Source: Candidatus Kuenenia stuttgartensis
Lineage (GTDB): Bacteria > Planctomycetota > UBA11346
Length of the DNA stretch: 49,320 nt
Assembly (NCBI GenBank): GCA_945876185.1
Contig: CAMCMZ010000022.1
Span: 1-49,320 of the forward strand
Direction of reading: 5' to 3'
Below the pieces are notes generated by a model. That model was not told the origin of the DNA. It saw nothing but the letters and a program-made list of their open reading frames with translations, and searched no databases. Of the stretch, positions 8,068-15,763 are shown piece after piece. Numbering within the stretch: the stretch's first letter is position 1; each line of letters opens with the position of its first letter. The translations under genes and the position numbers were made by a program.

Positions 8068-9510
8068 TCAGTACCGGTACATGTCGGGCTTGAACGGCCC
8101 ATCCACCGGCAACCCAAGATACCCGGCCTGCTTCTTGGTGAGTTTGGTCAGCGTCGCGCCGAGCCGGCCCAGATGCAGACGGGCGACTTCCTCGTCGAGG
8201 TGCTTGGGCAGGGTGTAGACCTTCTTGTCCAGGTTTGTGCCGTTGGTGAACAGCTCGATCTGGGCCAGGGTCTGGTTGCTGAAGCTGTTCGACATCACGA
8301 AGGACGGATGGCCCTGGGCGCAACCCAGGTTCACCAGGCGGCCCTTGGCGAGCAGAATCAGGCGCTTGCCCGGCTTGTTGCCGGCGGCGGGCCAGATCAC
8401 GTGATCGACCTGTGGCTTGATCTCGTCCCAGCCCAGGTTCTTCAGGCCAGCGACGTCGATTTCCGAATCGAAGTGGCCGATGTTGCAGACGATCGCGTTG
8501 TGCTTCATCGCGTCCATGTGCTTGCGCGTGATCACGTCGCTGCAGCCGGTGGCGGTGACGAAGATGTCGCCGAAGGCGGCGGCGTCGTCCATGGTGACGA
8601 CCTGGAAACCTTCCATGCAGGCTTGCAGGGCGCAGATCGGATCGATCTCGGTGATGAACACCGTCGCGCCGTGGCCGCGCAGAGTCTGGGCGCAGCCCTT
8701 GCCGACGTCGCCGTAGCCGGCGACTACGGCCTTCTTGCCCGACACCATCACGCCAGTGGCGCGCTTGATGCCGTCGACGAGCGACTCGCGGCAGCCGTAG
8801 AGGTTGTCGAACTTGGATTTCGTCACCGAATCGTTGACGTTGATGGCCGGGAACATCAACGTGCCGGCCTTCTGGCGTTCATAGAGGCGATGCACGCCGG
8901 TGGTGGTTTCTTCGCTGACGCCGATCAGCGTCTTGGCGATGCGCGAGTAGAACGTCGGATCCTGAGCAAGCTTCGCCGCGATGGACGCGAGCAGGATCGC
9001 CTCCTCTTCGCTGCCCGGCTTGCGCTTGAGGACCTTGGCGTCCTTTTCCGCGTCGCAGCCGAGATGGACGAGCAACGTCGCGTCGCCGCCGTCATCGAGA
9101 ATCAGGTTCGGGGTCGTGCCATGCGCCGACCAGTCGAGAATGCGGTGGGTGTAGTCCCAGTATTCTTCCAGCGTTTCGCCCTTCTTGGCGAAGACCTCGG
9201 TGCCCACTGCGGCGATCGCGGCGGCGGCGTGGTCCTGGGTCGAATAGATGTTGCACGAGGCCCAGCGCACCTCGGCGCCGAGCGCCTGCAGCGTCTCGAT
9301 CAGCACGGCGGTCTGGAGCGTCATGTGCAGCGAGCCGGCGATGCGCGCGCCTTTCAGCGGCTTCGTCTTGGCGTGCTTGGCGCGGATGGCCATCAGGCCG
9401 GGCATCTCGTGCTCGGCGATGGCGATCTCCTTGCGGCCCCAGGCGGCGAGGGAGGGATCGGCAACCACGCAGTCGGTGGCCTGGAGGGTTTTGGTCGCGG
9501 TCTTGGCCAT
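8068..9510 (-). CDS. ahcY: S-adenosylhomocysteine hydrolase
   Basis: A 480-residue NAD-dependent enzyme that splits S-adenosylhomocysteine into adenosine and homocysteine. Visible hallmarks are [16 protein letters not shown], the [14 protein letters not shown] substrate segment, the dinucleotide-binding loop [21 protein letters not shown], and the C-terminal KPDMYRY whose lysine and tyrosine complete the NAD site of the neighbouring subunit. The ATG at 9510 has TAGGAG eight bases upstream. It feeds homocysteine to the methyltransferase at 157-1035, so both halves of the methyl cycle are in the window although not in one operon. Confidence 0.97.
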   Translation of the reverse strand: MAKTATKTLQATDCVVADPSLAAWGRKEIAIAEHEMPGLMAIRAKHAKTKPLKGARIAGSLHMTLQTAVLIETLQALGAEVRWASCNIYSTQDHAAAAIAAVGTEVFAKKGETLEEYWDYTHRILDWSAHGTTPNLILDDGGDATLLVHLGCDAEKDAKVLKRKPGSEEEAILLASIAAKLAQDPTFYSRIAKTLIGVSEETTTGVHRLYERQKAGTLMFPAINVNDSVTKSKFDNLYGCRESLVDGIKRATGVMVSGKKAVVAGYGDVGKGCAQTLRGHGATVFITEIDPICALQACMEGFQVVTMDDAAAFGDIFVTATGCSDVITRKHMDAMKHNAIVCNIGHFDSEIDVAGLKNLGWDEIKPQVDHVIWPAAGNKPGKRLILLAKGRLVNLGCAQGHPSFVMSNSFSNQTLAQIELFTNGTNLDKKVYTLPKHLDEEVARLHLGRLGATLTKLTKKQAGYLGLPVDGPFKPDMYRY

Positions 9511-9528
9511 GGGTGGCTCCTATATCGC

Positions 9529-9550
9529 TCCATCGTGATACGATGATGGA
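9529..9550. promoter_or_regulatory. Dyad in the ahcY-obg divergent spacer
   Basis: CATCGT (9531-9536) and ACGATG (9540-9545) flank a three-base centre, and the outer bases TC/GGA extend the symmetry with a two-base slip. It sits about 20 bases upstream of the ahcY start and could be an operator. No regulator is identified. Confidence 0.3.
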
Positions 9551-9683
9551 TGAAGCAACCGGGAACTTGCCGACCTCCGGCGTGGCGGGGTCTGGTGGAT
9601 TCATCGCACGGAGACGACGGGAAAAACCGATATTCCTGATCAGTGTCCTTGCTTCGCCCCGTTCCGGCGATGATATGCCGCCC

Positions 9684-10676
9684 ATGTTCGTCGACGAAGC
9701 GCATATCACGGTCCGGTCCGGCAATGGCGGCAGGGGGGCGGCGACGTTCTACCGCGAGAAGTTCATCCCCGAAGGCGGCCCCGACGGCGGTGATGGTGGC
9801 GATGGCGGCGACGTGATCATCACCGCGATCTCGCATTCCAACACTTTGCGTGCCTTCATGCGGCGGCGGAAGTGGCGCGCCGAGGACGGCGCGAACGGCA
9901 TGGGCAAGCGCTGCTTCGGCAAGGCCGGGGAAGACCTGCACATCCCGGTTCCCCCCGGAACCGTCGTCCGGCTCGATGAAACCGGTGAAATCCTCGCCGA
10001 CCTGGCGAAGCCCGGCGACCGCGTGGTGGTCGCCGCCGGCGGCAAGGGCGGCAAGGGTAATGACAAGTTCAAGACGGCAACGAACCAGACGCCGAGGCAG
10101 TTCGGCCCCGGCACGCCCGGCATCGAACTCAAGATCAAGCTGGAGCTGAAACTGATCGCCGATGTCGGCATCGTCGGCTTCCCCAACGCCGGCAAGAGCA
10201 CCCTGCTCGCGCGCTTGTCGGCCGCGACACCGAAGATCGCCGCCTATCCGTTCACCACGCTGAATCCCAACCTGGGCGTGATCGAACGTGCCGACCGCAC
10301 CCTGGTGCTCGCCGACATCCCCGGCCTCATCGAAGGCGCCGCCGATGGCAAGGGTCTCGGGCACCGCTTCCTGCGCCACGTCGAGCGCTGCGCCTGGCTG
10401 CTCCACCTGGTCGATGGCTCCGAGGGCACCGCCGAGGATCTAGCCGATCGCGTGCGTGTGCTCAACCGCGAGCTCGAACGCTTCAGCGCCACGCTCGCCA
10501 AGAAACCGCAGGTGGTGGTGCTCAACAAGGGCGACACCCGCGATCTCGACGGCCTTGCGGCTGAACTGGCGACGATTTTGGGCCTTGAGCAAGTGCCGGT
10601 GATCTCGGGCGTCAGCGGCATCGGCATGCAGGAACTCGGCAATCGGCTGTTCGCCCTCGTCCATCCGGTGGTGTAG
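9684..10676 (+). CDS. obg: GTPase Obg/CgtA
   Basis: A 330-residue ribosome-associated GTPase. The glycine-rich Obg fold fills residues 1-157 (GNGGRGAATFYREKF, GPDGGDGGDGGDV). The G domain has G1 GFPNAGKS (about 163-170), G3 DIPGLIEGA and G4 NKGD. It stops at the end of the G domain, so it lacks the optional C-terminal OCT extension. Start 9684 (MFVDEA) is chosen by homology to other Obg proteins; an in-frame ATG at 9675 is equally close and neither has a clear Shine-Dalgarno. The usual rplU-rpmA neighbours are absent. Confidence 0.95.
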   Translation: MFVDEAHITVRSGNGGRGAATFYREKFIPEGGPDGGDGGDGGDVIITAISHSNTLRAFMRRRKWRAEDGANGMGKRCFGKAGEDLHIPVPPGTVVRLDETGEILADLAKPGDRVVVAAGGKGGKGNDKFKTATNQTPRQFGPGTPGIELKIKLELKLIADVGIVGFPNAGKSTLLARLSAATPKIAAYPFTTLNPNLGVIERADRTLVLADIPGLIEGAADGKGLGHRFLRHVERCAWLLHLVDGSEGTAEDLADRVRVLNRELERFSATLAKKPQVVVLNKGDTRDLDGLAAELATILGLEQVPVISGVSGIGMQELGNRLFALVHPVV

Positions 10677-10748
10677 CGCGACGGTCGTCAACCTGCGCTG
10701 GCGGCGGCCTTCAGAGAACACACGCTGACTTTTTCTAGCGCTGCCTCT

Positions 10749-10777
10749 ATGTGGCCTATGTGTTCTTTGTGGCCATC
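10749..10777. repeat. CACAAAG/CTTTGTG repeat, degenerate single arm
   Basis: The spacer between obg and pilT carries ATGTGGCCTATG followed by TGTTCTTTGTGGCCATC, which looks like two stacked copies of the GTGGCC-containing arm seen at 6499-6519. The remaining 208-base spacer shows no other gene. Confidence 0.5.
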
Positions 10778-10884
10778 ATTCATCCCTTCCTCGACCGAGT
10801 AATTCCCCCGCCAGCAGGCCGGCGGGCTGGAAGCTGGCAGGCGCGGATCCCGCCGTCATAGTCGCGGCAACGGAGACGCCCGCG

Positions 10885-12003
10885 ATGAATCCTCGTGAAA
10901 TCCTCAAGGCGATGGTGCAGCTGCGTTCCTCCGATCTTTTTCTCAAGGTCGGTGGGCCGCCCCGCGTCCGCGTCGACGGCAGCGTGCGCCAGCTCGGCAA
11001 CACCGCGTTGACCAAGGACGACATGCGCGATGCGTTCCTCCTCATCATCGAAGAGCACGCGCGCGAGACGTTCAAGAAGACGCACGAGGTCGACACCGCC
11101 TTCGAAGACGCCGAGATCGGCCGCTTTCGCGTCAATGCCTTCATGCAGCGCGGCCAGATCGGCATGGTGCTGCGCCACGTGAAAAGCGAGATCCCCGACT
11201 ACAAGGGACTCGGTCTGCCGGTCGAGACCTTCGAGCGCCTGGCGATGCTGCGGCGCGGCTTGGTCCTGGTCACCGGCATCACCGGGTCGGGCAAGAGCAC
11301 GACCTTGGCGTCGATGATCCAGTACATGAACAAGACGACGAACCGGCACATCATCTCGGTCGAGGATCCGATCGAATACAGCTACGTCGACGACCGCTGC
11401 ATCATAAATCAGCGCGAGGTCGGCATCGACACCCGCGACTTCAAATCCGCCCTCCGTAACGCCATGCGTGAGGCCCCCGACGTCATCCTGATCGGCGAGA
11501 TGCGCGACGTCGAGACGGTGCAGGCCGCGATCGACGCCGCCGAGACCGGCCACTTGGTGCTGTCGACGCTGCACACCATCAACGCGCAGCAGACGATGGA
11601 GCGCATCATCAACTTCTTTCCGCCGTACCAGCACGCGCTCATCCGCATGCAGTTGTCGCTGGTCTTCCAGGCGGTGGTCAGCCAGCGCCTGATTCCGCGC
11701 CGCGATGGCCCGGGTCGGGTGCCCGGCATCGAGATGATGATCGCGACCCCGACCATCAAGCAGATGATCGAAGAAGGCCGCACCCTAGAGCTCTACGGCG
11801 CCATCCGCGACAGCGAGCATTTCGGCTGCATGACCTTCAACCAGAGCCTGTTCCGTCTGTGCGAGAAGAACCTGATCTCGCGTGAGGACGCGCTCGCGAC
11901 CTCGGACAACCCGGAAGAGATGGAGATGCTCTTTCGTGGCATCCAGCGCGGCAGTTCGACCCAGCTCATGCCCGCAGTTGGCGGCGGTGCGGTCAAGCGC
12001 TGA
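10885..12003 (+). CDS. pilT: Type IV pilus retraction ATPase, PilT/PilU type
   Basis: A 372-residue hexameric secretion ATPase that powers depolymerisation of type IV pili at the inner membrane. The N-terminal SSDLFLKVGGPPRVRVDG is the PilT PAS-like start. Walker A GITGSGKST is at 131-139, the Asp box covers ISVEDPIEY, Walker B is ILIGEMRD and the His box is STLHT. The tail (NPEEMEMLFRGI) is more like PilU than classic PilT, and the PilT AIRNLIRE region is replaced by TIKQMIEEGRTLELYGAI. GGAGA lies nine bases before the ATG. No other pilus gene is present in the window. Confidence 0.92.
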   Translation: MNPREILKAMVQLRSSDLFLKVGGPPRVRVDGSVRQLGNTALTKDDMRDAFLLIIEEHARETFKKTHEVDTAFEDAEIGRFRVNAFMQRGQIGMVLRHVKSEIPDYKGLGLPVETFERLAMLRRGLVLVTGITGSGKSTTLASMIQYMNKTTNRHIISVEDPIEYSYVDDRCIINQREVGIDTRDFKSALRNAMREAPDVILIGEMRDVETVQAAIDAAETGHLVLSTLHTINAQQTMERIINFFPPYQHALIRMQLSLVFQAVVSQRLIPRRDGPGRVPGIEMMIATPTIKQMIEEGRTLELYGAIRDSEHFGCMTFNQSLFRLCEKNLISREDALATSDNPEEMEMLFRGIQRGSSTQLMPAVGGGAVKR

Positions 12004-12164
12004 ACAAGCCTCCATCCCGACGTTCCGCAGCGGCACAAGCGGTGTGCGGCCACGGCCGGAAGAGCGTCGCCTTCGACTCCATTGACACTGGTCCGAGACG
12101 CCGTTAGCACCCGCAACGTCAAGCCAGCGCAACAAAACCGCGCGCGGAAACCGAAAGGACAACC

Positions 12165-12332
12165 ATGGCCCTGGAAGAAGACGTCATCAAGCTGCTCAAG
12201 AGCGAAGGCTATCGCATCAACGAGGCCATCCGCGATGCCCTTGACGATTTCCTCTCGACTGTCGAGGAGGAGAACGAGGACATGGAGGAGAACCTCGACG
12301 ATAGCGACGAGAAGGAAGAAGCCGACGAGTGA
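12165..12332 (+). CDS. Small acidic hypothetical protein (55 residues)
   Basis: An open frame from a well-placed ATG with AAAGGAC seven bases upstream. It starts MALEEDVIKLLKSEGYRINE and ends in a tail made almost only of Asp and Glu (EEENEDMEENLDDSDEKEEA). A predicted amphipathic helix (about 3-30) precedes the acidic tail. High GC at third positions and the good ribosome binding site argue that it is real. It follows pilT by 161 bases on the same strand. The function is unknown; acidic tails of this kind often mediate protein or nucleic-acid-mimic contacts, but nothing here proves that. Confidence 0.6.
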   Translation: MALEEDVIKLLKSEGYRINEAIRDALDDFLSTVEEENEDMEENLDDSDEKEEADE

Positions 12333-12432
12333 CGCTGTGGCCGAGGGCCCGGCCAGCGTCGTCGGGCTTCGCGGCCATCGGCCACCTGGCACCGGGTACT
12401 GGCTATCGGCCACCGGTTAAGCGTGGCTGGTT

Positions 12433-13578
12433 CTAGCGCGTCAGGCCACCCAGAGACCCCTTGCTCTTGCGGTCGGCGCAGGCGCCGGTGACCAGCCCGA
12501 CTCCGATCCAGCAGGCGAGCAGGCTGGAGCCGCCGTAACTGATAAACGGCAGGGTCACTCCGGTGACCGGCATCAGGTTGGTAGCCACCGCGAGATTGAT
12601 CGACGCCTGGCCCACGATGAGGCTGGCGAAGCCGGCACACAGCAGCGTGCCGGCCGGATCGCGGCAGCGTCCGGCCGCAATCAGGCAGGCCGCGCCGAAT
12701 CCGGCGATGAGCAGCACCAACGGCAAGGTGCCGGCAAAGCCGGTCTCCTCGCCCACCACCGCCAGGATGAGGTCGGTGTGCTTTTCCGGCACCCAACCCA
12801 GGCGATTCTGGTCCCCAGCGGCCCAGCCCTTGCCGGTGCCCTGGCCCGAACCGATCGACCGCACCGAGCGCGCCGTCTGGTAGGCTTCCGCCAGGGCGTA
12901 GGCGTCGGGGTTCTGCCACGCCTGGATGCGTTTCCATTGGTAACCGTCACGCGGAAGGAAGGCGATGACGAGCGCCGCCAGGCCGACTACGGCCAGGGCA
13001 AGCATGGCGAAATGCCTGAACCGCATGCCCGACACCACCAGCACGCCGGCGGCCATCGGCACGAAGGTGAGCGCGCTGCCCATGTCCGCCGACTTGGCGA
13101 TCAGCGCTGAGGGCAGCCCGGCGATGACCAGCGCCAGGCCGAGGTGCTGCCACTCGCGGACATTGAACCAGGGGTAGGACAGCAGCCGCGCCAGGGCAAT
13201 CAGGGTCGCGAGCTTGATCATCTCGACCGGCTGCACCCGCAGGCTGCCCAGCACGATCCAATTGGCCTGGCCCTTGATGCGCGGAACCAGCGGCGTATCG
13301 GCGGCGGCGATCATGAAACCGATCACCAGCAGGGCGAGAACGTACAGCGGCCAGGCGAGCTCCTTCCAGAACGACAGCCGAACGTGGCCCACGCCGACCG
13401 CGGCCACCAGCGCGATCAGCCACCATTGCAACTGCGCCCGCGCCTCGCGACCCATGCCCAGGGCCTGGTCAGGGTCATAGGTCGCGCTGGTGACGAAGAT
13501 GATCCCGAAGAGGGTGAGGACACCAGCCAGGCTGATCGCCGTCAGCGGCAGGTTGCCGGTGCGCAGGCGCTGCAGCAT
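12433..13578 (-). CDS. rodA: SEDS peptidoglycan glycosyltransferase RodA
   Basis: A 381-residue membrane protein with about ten hydrophobic segments. SEDS landmarks are the RIKGQANWIVLGSLRVQPVE region before helix 4, the KSADMGSALTF segment holding the catalytic-type aspartate, WVPEKHTDLILAVVGEE(T)GF, and the final LPFISYGGSSLL. RodA polymerises glycan strands during cell elongation with a class B penicillin-binding protein. The start overlaps nothing recognisable and no mrdA is adjacent. The 278-base spacer upstream on its own strand is not obviously coding. Confidence 0.93.
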   Translation of the reverse strand: MLQRLRTGNLPLTAISLAGVLTLFGIIFVTSATYDPDQALGMGREARAQLQWWLIALVAAVGVGHVRLSFWKELAWPLYVLALLVIGFMIAAADTPLVPRIKGQANWIVLGSLRVQPVEMIKLATLIALARLLSYPWFNVREWQHLGLALVIAGLPSALIAKSADMGSALTFVPMAAGVLVVSGMRFRHFAMLALAVVGLAALVIAFLPRDGYQWKRIQAWQNPDAYALAEAYQTARSVRSIGSGQGTGKGWAAGDQNRLGWVPEKHTDLILAVVGEETGFAGTLPLVLLIAGFGAACLIAAGRCRDPAGTLLCAGFASLIVGQASINLAVATNLMPVTGVTLPFISYGGSSLLACWIGVGLVTGACADRKSKGSLGGLTR

Positions 13579-13591
13579 CAGCCGACCAGCG

Positions 13592-13621
13592 GAGCTGAAA
13601 CCGGGGGAACTGAAACCGGGG
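13592..13621. repeat. 15-bp tandem duplication in the rodA upstream spacer
   Basis: GAGCTGAAACCGGGG is repeated as GAACTGAAACCGGGG with one change. The surrounding spacer (13579-13856) has no gene I can support. A short minus-strand frame ending in a TGATG overlap with the rodA start reads as a proline/valine-rich peptide and is too weak to call. Confidence 0.8.
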
Positions 13622-13856
13622 GAACCGTGGGAAAGTCGGCGGAAAACGCCATCATGGCCTCCGGCACGGTTGGTAGGCGTCGGGCACCGACCGGCAAGGA
13701 GGTGACGAAGCTGGCGGGATCAGCGCCGCCGCCAGCAGCGTCTTCATCACGCCTTCATGGACGGGTGATACACGATGGGTCGCGAACCCGGTCAATCAGT
13801 CCTGTCATCGCGAGGAATCCATGGTATATTTCCGCCGCACCCAACCGGAGCTGATC

Positions 13857-14051
13857 ATGTCCCGGATCGATTACCGCGCCATCACCTCGGTGAATCCCGA
13901 ACTATCCGCCGACCTGTCGCAGGAGGCCCTGGAGTTGGCCGAGCGGGTGAACCGCAAGTTGCAGGAGCAGAGCGGCGGCTACCAGGTCGTGCCCGAGGTC
14001 GGGGTGGTGAAGCGGGATGAGGCGGCGGCGGGAGTGGAAGTCAAACCGTGA
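13857..14051 (+). CDS. Small hypothetical protein (64 residues)
   Basis: Starts MSRIDYRAITSVNPELSADL and continues as one long charged helix (LSQEALELAERVNRKLQEQ) followed by a polar tail. GGAG lies eight bases before the ATG, which is why 13857 is preferred over an in-frame ATG at 13821. It is the size of the RNA polymerase omega subunit, but no omega motif is visible, so I do not assign that. It is followed by an octamer repeat and then queC. Unknown function. Confidence 0.5.
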   Translation: MSRIDYRAITSVNPELSADLSQEALELAERVNRKLQEQSGGYQVVPEVGVVKRDEAAAGVEVKP

Positions 14052-14056
14052 TGGGG

Positions 14057-14104
14057 TGAATGCTTGAATGCTTGAATGCTTGAATGCTTGAATGCTTGAA
14101 TGCC
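14057..14104. repeat. Octamer tandem array, six units
   Basis: TGAATGCT is repeated five times exactly and a sixth copy ends in C (TGAATGCC). The array lies between a small gene and queC, 55 bases upstream of the queC start. Unit length is not a multiple of three, so copy changes would alter promoter spacing rather than a reading frame. Confidence 0.97.
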
Positions 14105-14159
14105 TGACTTTCCCTGAAATCTGAGTTGCGTCGGGAAGCCAGGCGCCAGCGTTAGGGGC

Positions 14160-14831
14160 ATGACGCCTGATCCTGCGGCTGCGGTGGTCCTGCTTTCTGG
14201 GGGGCAGGATTCGACGACCTGCCTTGCCTGGACGCTGAAACGGTTTCGCCGGGTCGAGGCGGTGACCATCGATTACGGCCAACGGCATCGCATCGAGTTG
14301 GAGGCGGCGGTCGCGGTTGCGCGTTTGGCAGGCGTGCCGCAAAGCGTGATTCCGTGTGATTCTTTCCGCGCGCTGGGCGGCAATTCGCTGACCGGGAATG
14401 AAGCCGTGGTCGACGGTGTCGTGGCGGCGACCGGGTTGCCCAACTCCTTCGTGCCGGGGCGGAACCTGGTCTTCCTGACCCTCGCCGCCGCCTTCGCCTG
14501 GCAGCGGTCGATCCCGCACCTGGTTGCCGGGGTTTGCCAGACCGACTTCAGCGGCTATCCGGACTGCCGTCAGACGACGTTGGACGCTCTGCAAGCGGCG
14601 CTCTGTGCCGGGATGGATTTCCCGTTCGAGATCCACGCGCCGCTCATGCATCTGACCAAGGCGGAATCCGTGCATTTGGCGCAGGAACTCGGCTGCCTGC
14701 CGTGGCTCGCGCACAGCCACACCTGCTACAACGGCAGCCGGCCCGCTTGCGGCACCTGTCCGGCCTGCCGTCTGCGGGCGAAGGGATTCGCTGAGGCGGG
14801 TGTCGCTGATCCCCTCATGATGGTCCGCTGA
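14160..14831 (+). CDS. queC: 7-cyano-7-deazaguanine synthase
   Basis: A 223-residue ATP-dependent enzyme that converts 7-carboxy-7-deazaguanine to preQ0, the precursor of queuosine in tRNA. The PP-loop SGGQDSTT is at about residues 13-20. GYPDCRQ and the C-terminal four-cysteine zinc knuckle (CYNGSRPACGTCPAC) are diagnostic. The start has only a close AGGGG, so a slightly different start is possible. queD is also in this window at 27125-27529; queE is not. Confidence 0.94.
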   Translation: MTPDPAAAVVLLSGGQDSTTCLAWTLKRFRRVEAVTIDYGQRHRIELEAAVAVARLAGVPQSVIPCDSFRALGGNSLTGNEAVVDGVVAATGLPNSFVPGRNLVFLTLAAAFAWQRSIPHLVAGVCQTDFSGYPDCRQTTLDALQAALCAGMDFPFEIHAPLMHLTKAESVHLAQELGCLPWLAHSHTCYNGSRPACGTCPACRLRAKGFAEAGVADPLMMVR

Positions 14832-14912
14832 TGACGGGTCGGTGAACGCTCGCGGCTGACTGGCGCTCGCGTGGGCTTGCGCCTTCCGCCGGTGGCCTAA
14901 CCTCCGCGCCCC

Positions 14913-15245
14913 ATGCCCTGCGGCGACCGTCTGACCCGGCCGATCTCGTTCTGGCGCAGCCTCGTCACGATGCTGGCGCTGATGGCGTCGGCGTTTGCCG
15001 GGCGTGCTCCGACCGACGAACCCGTCCCGGACGATGCCGACCAGGCCTGCATCCGGCCGGCCACGTCGAGCGCCGTTGCGGTCGCGACGGCGGTTTCGGT
15101 CTCTAACACAACCTTCGTCTCATCAGTGGTCTTCCCCTGGAACCTGGGCGTGTCGGTTGCCTCAGCCGCGCCCGTCGTTCCCGCACCGGCATTGGCGGTC
15201 CCAGGCCCGCGCCTGGGTTCCGCCAACGGTCCGCGCGCGCCGTAA
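14913..15245 (+). CDS. Hypothetical secreted or membrane-anchored protein
   Basis: A 110-residue open frame in the 487-base gap between queC and yajC. The start (FWRSLVTMLALMASAFAGRA) resembles a signal peptide, followed by a low-complexity Ala/Val/Pro-rich stretch. Third codon positions are strongly G/C like neighbouring genes, which is the main support. There is no clear ribosome binding site and no family is recognised. It may be spurious. Confidence 0.38.
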   Translation: MPCGDRLTRPISFWRSLVTMLALMASAFAGRAPTDEPVPDDADQACIRPATSSAVAVATAVSVSNTTFVSSVVFPWNLGVSVASAAPVVPAPALAVPGPRLGSANGPRAP

Positions 15246-15286
15246 TTTCCGCTTTATCATCCTCCGCCCAACCTCCCCTTCCCCCA

Positions 15287-15304
15287 GGTGCCGGATCCGG
15301 CACC
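15287..15304. promoter_or_regulatory. Perfect 18-bp palindrome before yajC
   Basis: GGTGCCGGATCCGGCACC is fully self-complementary and ends 14 bases before the yajC ATG, overlapping the leader just upstream of AAAGGC. It could be an operator or a leader hairpin limiting translation. No cognate factor is known. Confidence 0.4.
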
Positions 15305-15318
15305 AGCAAAGGCATCCC

Positions 15319-15753
15319 ATGTTCACCCGCGTTTCCCTCCTCATCGCCTCCACCACCATCGCCCTCAGCGCCGGCGACGGCGCCCCGCCCGCCACCGCCC
15401 CCAGCAGCACCTCGCCGTCACCCGACCATCCGGCCAATCCTGCGCAGCAGCAGGGCAGCCCCTGGACCATGATCATCCTCATGGTTGGCGTCTTCGCCGT
15501 GATGTGGTTCCTCCTCATCCGCCCGCAGAAGAAGGAAGAGAAGCGCCGTCAGGAACTCATCGGCGCCACCAAGCGCGGCGACAAGGTTGTCACCATCGGC
15601 GGCCTGCACGGTACCGTTGAGGCCGTGGGCGAGCAGACCATCGACATCCGGGTCGGCGAGGACAAGAACAGCGTCCTGATGACCTTCAACAAGACCGCCA
15701 TCCTCACCAACACCACCGCCAACGCGTCGACCGTCGACGCGGCGAAGAAGTGA
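15319..15753 (+). CDS. yajC: Sec translocase accessory subunit YajC
   Basis: A 144-residue inner-membrane protein that associates with SecDF. It is longer than E. coli YajC because of an N-terminal signal-like segment and an Ala/Pro/Ser-rich stretch (about 20-50). The conserved part follows: the membrane helix MIILMVGVFAVMWFLLI, RPQKKEEKRR, and GDKVVTIGGLHGTVEAV. The ATG at 15319 has AAAGGC upstream. Ten bases separate it from secDF, the standard operon. Confidence 0.94.
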   Translation: MFTRVSLLIASTTIALSAGDGAPPATAPSSTSPSPDHPANPAQQQGSPWTMIILMVGVFAVMWFLLIRPQKKEEKRRQELIGATKRGDKVVTIGGLHGTVEAVGEQTIDIRVGEDKNSVLMTFNKTAILTNTTANASTVDAAKK

Positions 15754-15763
15754 GGCGGGCCCC

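Noticed and set aside
9511-9683. SAH riboswitch upstream of ahcY
   Set aside because: The leader is too short on the ahcY side and lacks the conserved SAH aptamer core; only a simple dyad is present.
13579-13760. Minus-strand frame ending in a TGATG overlap with rodA, as a PBP2 remnant
   Set aside because: Only about 55 codons of low-complexity Pro/Val sequence after a stop; no penicillin-binding motif.
13857-14051. Small protein as RNA polymerase omega subunit
   Set aside because: Right size, but no omega sequence motif; left as hypothetical.
14057-14104. CRISPR array
   Set aside because: Units are 8 bp with no spacers and no cas genes.
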